Positions 61,801 through 64,000 of a stretch of DNA of 64,000 bases are shown here, in pieces; within the stretch, counting starts at the first letter, position 1, and every line of letters begins with the position of its first letter. The stretch is taken from positions 669,967 through 733,966 of the forward strand of contig NZ_FOYX01000003.1 of NCBI RefSeq assembly GCF_900112245.1. Reading direction: 5' to 3'. This DNA comes from Maribacter stanieri (lineage in GTDB: Bacteria > Bacteroidota > Bacteroidia > Flavobacteriales > Flavobacteriaceae). Both the position numbers and the translations under genes were made by a program. The notes under the pieces were generated by a model. That model ran no database searches. It was not told where the DNA came from and worked only from the letters and a program-made list of their open reading frames with translations.

Positions 61801-62289
61801 ATGCAGAAAGAAACAGTCTTCACTAATTTAATAAGAGAACATCAGGCACTTTTATATAAAGTGACTTCCATCTACATTGATAATAAAGAAGACCAAGAAG
61901 ATTTATTTCAAGAAGTAGTATACCAACTTTGGAAATATTTTGACTCTTTCCGGAACGATGCTAAGATTACGACTTGGATGTATCGTGTAGCCATGAATAC
62001 TGCTATTACCTATATCAAAAGAAAAAAGAAAAGACCAGATTCGGTTCCTATTGCAGATGTTATCATAAAACAGGCAGAGGTTAAAGATGATGTTATTGAA
62101 GAAAGACTACGACTTCTTTATCGGCATCTTCAATCATTAAACACTTTAGAAAAAGGACTTATTTTTTTATTACTTGAAGGAAAAAGCTATAAAGAAATAT
62201 CTGAGATTACAGGGTTAAGTGCCAGTAATGTAGGTACTAAAATATCTCGTGTAAAGAAAAAATTAAAAACAAACATGACAAATCATTAA
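61801..62289 (+). CDS. ECF-type RNA polymerase sigma factor
   Basis: A 162-residue sigma-70 factor of the ECF kind: region 2 with DNKEDQEDLFQEVVYQLWKYF and TWMYRVAMNTAITYIKRKKK, region 4 with LNTLEKGLIFLLLEGKSYKEI, then GLSASNVGTKISRVKKKLK. It is followed by a membrane gene 3 bp downstream, the usual place for an anti-sigma factor. Confidence 0.93.
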   Translation: MQKETVFTNLIREHQALLYKVTSIYIDNKEDQEDLFQEVVYQLWKYFDSFRNDAKITTWMYRVAMNTAITYIKRKKKRPDSVPIADVIIKQAEVKDDVIEERLRLLYRHLQSLNTLEKGLIFLLLEGKSYKEISEITGLSASNVGTKISRVKKKLKTNMTNH

Positions 62290-62292
62290 ATC

Positions 62293-62892
62293 ATGGAAAT
62301 AGAAGAACTACAATCTGCTTGGGTACAAATGAGCCAAGAATTAGACCATCAAAAAAAATTAACAAATGAAATTATTTTAGATATGACAAAACAGAAATAT
62401 CAAAACAAATTCAACATACTTACTAAGTACGAGACCGTAGGCGCATTTGTATGTTTCATTGTTGCCTTCTTTGTATTATTAAATTTTGGTAAGCTAGACA
62501 CTTGGTATTTAAAAATTTGTGGCATATTAACCCTATCTTTTCTTATCGTTTTACCTGTACTGGTTTTAAGTACACTTAAAAAAATTAAGAATATTGACAT
62601 CACCAAAGGCTCGTATAAAGAGAATTTAAAGGTTTATTTACGAACTAAGAATAGACTTCTAAAATTACAACAGGTGGGTATGGCAATAGGCTTTGTAGGG
62701 CTACTATTCATAGTACCTGTTACATCAAAAATTATTTCTAATAAAAATGTATTCTTAACCAACCTTAAAGTAGAGCAGTATGTAATATTTGCAACAACCT
62801 TAGTGGCACTAGCATTTTTCTGTAAATGGGCTTATAAAGGATACCTAAAGATTACCCAATCTGCTCAAGATTTAATTAAAGATTTAGAATAA
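62293..62892 (+). CDS. Membrane protein, putative anti-sigma partner
   Basis: A 199-residue protein starting MEIEELQSAWVQMSQELDHQ, a cytosolic helical segment seen in Bacteroidota proteins encoded beside ECF sigmas, then four membrane helices (about 48-65, 72-92, 127-145 and 160-177). It is placed 3 bp after the sigma gene. An anti-sigma function is inferred from position; there is no zinc-binding HxxxCxxC motif. Confidence 0.7.
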   Translation: MEIEELQSAWVQMSQELDHQKKLTNEIILDMTKQKYQNKFNILTKYETVGAFVCFIVAFFVLLNFGKLDTWYLKICGILTLSFLIVLPVLVLSTLKKIKNIDITKGSYKENLKVYLRTKNRLLKLQQVGMAIGFVGLLFIVPVTSKIISNKNVFLTNLKVEQYVIFATTLVALAFFCKWAYKGYLKITQSAQDLIKDLE

Positions 62893-62896
62893 ATAA

Positions 62897-63526
62897 CTAC
62901 TCTGTAAGTTTCTTCTGAATGTAATTTAGTATTAGCATCCAATTCATTTTTAATAGGAGGGAAGCTGTTGGTACGTTATCATCTGCAATTGCAGCTATAA
63001 TGGATTCATGCTGATTGTCTGACTTATTGTAGAAAAAATCGTCATTTGTAAATGCGCGTTCATAGAAAAATATACGCGTCTTTAAATCGTTTAGAATTTT
63101 TAAGGCTAAATCGTTTTTATATCCTTTCGTCAAAAGCCTATGAAATTCCAAATCTGCTTGAATTCTTGAAATAGCATCCGGTGCATTTTCAAAAACTTCT
63201 TGTTGATTTTTTAGATTGATAATATCCTCTTCATTAAACTCTGAATTTTCAATTGCCATTACCTCTAAGTTTGCAACCAACTCATAAAGATCTTCGGCTT
63301 CTTCTACGTCTAGTTCGGCAATAATAAAACCTCTGTTTGGTACGGCTTTAATAATATGTGCCTGTTGTAGCTGCGTTAGTGCCTCCCTAATTGGCGTTAC
63401 ACTTACTTTTAAATGCCTGGCAAGTGCGGCTAAATTAATAGTTTTACCAATTTTAAGATTACCGGTAATCATCTCTGATAGTAAGTAATCCCGTACTTGA
63501 TCTCTAAGATTTATTTTCACTAACAT
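62897..63526 (-). CDS. GntR-family regulator with FCD domain
   Basis: A 209-residue regulator: N-terminal winged helix (about 5-72; LRDQVRDYLLSEMITGNLKIGK, HLKVSVTPIREALTQLQQ) and C-terminal all-helical FCD domain (about 80-205; EDLYELVANLEVMAIE, DLEFHRLLTKGYKN, QHESIIAAIADDN). FCD proteins sense small carboxylates. A perfect 18 bp palindrome 14 bp upstream of the start suggests autoregulation. Confidence 0.93.
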   Translation of the reverse strand: MLVKINLRDQVRDYLLSEMITGNLKIGKTINLAALARHLKVSVTPIREALTQLQQAHIIKAVPNRGFIIAELDVEEAEDLYELVANLEVMAIENSEFNEEDIINLKNQQEVFENAPDAISRIQADLEFHRLLTKGYKNDLALKILNDLKTRIFFYERAFTNDDFFYNKSDNQHESIIAAIADDNVPTASLLLKMNWMLILNYIQKKLTE

Positions 63527-63539
63527 GTATCAAATATAA

Positions 63540-63557
63540 TATATCGTATACGATATA
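63540..63557. promoter_or_regulatory. 18 bp perfect palindrome, candidate GntR operator
   Basis: TATATCGTATACGATATA, centred between 63548 and 63549, lies 14 bp upstream of the GntR/FCD gene. GTATAC-centred palindromes are typical of FadR-type GntR sites. Confidence 0.6.
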
Positions 63558-63651
63558 ACAGAAAATCAACTTGTTTAGTGCCTTTTTAAATATTATTGAT
63601 TTTTTAGTATGACAAAATGATATGAGTGATGAGTTCATATCATTTGTATAC

Positions 63652-63765
63652 TTAGAATGCAAGCTGCAATTTTGGTCTGCGCAACATTTTTTGTTTATCT
63701 CTTATGGCTGTCCATAAATTTAATTTTGCTGATGTTATTGGTAATGAATTTTTAAATTTTCTCAT
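63652..63765 (-). CDS. Cationic 37-residue peptide 1 (tandem family)
   Basis: A minus-strand ATG-to-TAA frame of 38 codons, beginning MRKFKNSLP and ending RRPKLQLAF. It holds ten Lys/Arg and one acidic residue. Its leader (63766-63823) is nearly identical to that of a second 38-codon frame 178 bp upstream. Equal length and shared leader support a real gene family; the coding regions themselves diverge after the first three codons. Function unknown. It may also be a non-coding repeat with chance frames. Confidence 0.45.
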   Translation of the reverse strand: MRKFKNSLPITSAKLNLWTAIRDKQKMLRRPKLQLAF

Positions 63766-63823
63766 GATATCCGTTTTTTAAATCGGTGATTAGCCGTATG
63801 ATTTATGATTGATGTAGACTGAT
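63760..63823 (-). repeat. Leader repeat, copy A
   Basis: 64 bp that recur at 63938-64000 with a few substitutions and one base fewer; identical blocks include CGGTGATTAGCCGTATGATT and ATGATTGATGTAGACTGAT. It covers the first codons and 58 bp upstream of peptide 1. Confidence 0.95.
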
Positions 63824-63829
63824 GAATGT

Positions 63830-63943
63830 TTAATGGGTATGTTGCCTAGATGATGCCCATTGTACTCTTTTACTATTCTTAAAACTTGAAAAAAATGTAT
63901 TCCTTCTTGTTTCTGTCGGTGTGTTTCTGATAAAAGTTCTCAT
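63830..63943 (-). CDS. Cationic 37-residue peptide 2 (tandem family)
   Basis: A minus-strand frame of exactly the same length as peptide 1 (38 codons with stop), beginning MRTFIRNTP and ending SSRQHTH. It has eight Lys/Arg and one acidic residue. It starts at the same position relative to leader copy B as peptide 1 does to copy A. Function unknown; the coding call has the same uncertainty as peptide 1. Confidence 0.4.
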   Translation of the reverse strand: MRTFIRNTPTETRRNTFFSSFKNSKRVQWASSRQHTH

Positions 63944-64000
63944 GATGTTCGTTTTTAAAGCGGTGATTAGCCGTATGATTAATGATTGATGTAGACTGAT
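63938..64000 (-). repeat. Leader repeat, copy B (runs to the window edge)
   Basis: Second copy of the leader, 63 bp, touching the right end of the window, so the array may continue beyond it. The period between the copies is 178 bp measured from start codon to start codon. Confidence 0.95.

Overview
The window looks like a chromosome segment of a marine member of the Flavobacteriaceae (Bacteroidota), close to Maribacter/Zobellia. The reasons are low GC, many lipoproteins with a short signal and a Cys lipobox, a 287-residue primary sigma factor lacking region 1.1, TANNTTTG-like promoter elements with few Shine-Dalgarno sites, a PL7 alginate lyase, LytTR and hybrid kinases, and menaquinone (menB) genes. 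I see no rRNA, tRNA, CRISPR array, transposase or prophage.

Layout. 1-1012: 3'-truncated membrane dipeptidase. 1155-10755: a tight six-gene operon (hybrid kinase with HPt, receiver protein, membrane-anchored HEAT protein, GT2 synthase, LTA-synthase-like transferase with TPRs, TPR/beta-barrel outer-membrane protein). It faces, tail to tail with an 11 bp overlap, a secreted ILEI-GDPD phosphodiesterase (10745-12037). Together these look like an envelope glycopolymer machine under phosphorelay control. 12038-12807: a decayed coding fragment, a promoter with an inverted repeat, and two tandem 32/33-residue mini-proteins sharing a QDLN-x-IL core, ending in a terminator shared with rpoD (12808-13671). 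13844-19271: DUF6155 protein, hydroxyacid dehydrogenase, DEAH helicase and membrane alpha/beta hydrolase. 19272-19644: a patchwork of intergenic repeats leading into a GT4 glycosyltransferase, whose 3' end recurs as a decayed copy at about 22871-23059. 23204-25030: an accessory DUF262-HEPN pair, a plausible defence or toxin module.

25240-31600: epimerase with a Crp regulator, a TlpA-like thioredoxin, and the overlapping thiM-thiE-tenA-thiD thiamine salvage operon. 31811-40534: beta-propeller lipoprotein, PL7 alginate lyase, then mostly minus-strand oxidoreductases, a nitrilase, a siderophore-interacting flavoprotein, and a small operon of methyltransferase, zinc-ribbon protein and MsrQ-like membrane protein. 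40708-44192: two lipoproteins built of internal duplications next to an AraC regulator. 44368-45539: a metallophosphoesterase split by a frameshift in a 7-A run. 45756-47263: LytS/LytTR pair.

47313-50361: SDR, PAP2 phosphatase, menB, and repeat arrays including a heptamer repeated about 13 times. 50362-56369: beta-lactamase-fold hydrolase, DUF2452 protein, and an operon of cytochrome c/FG-GAP protein, 3D-domain protein, amidase and M14 peptidase that suggests peptidoglycan turnover. 56454-58589: OmpA-like and vWA lipoproteins. 58794-61505: XdhC, MocA-like and amidohydrolase genes. 61801-63526: ECF sigma with putative membrane partner, and a GntR/FCD regulator with a perfect 18 bp palindrome upstream. 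The right edge holds two tandem 37-codon cationic ORFs behind near-identical about 58 bp leaders, a repeat family that may continue outside the window.
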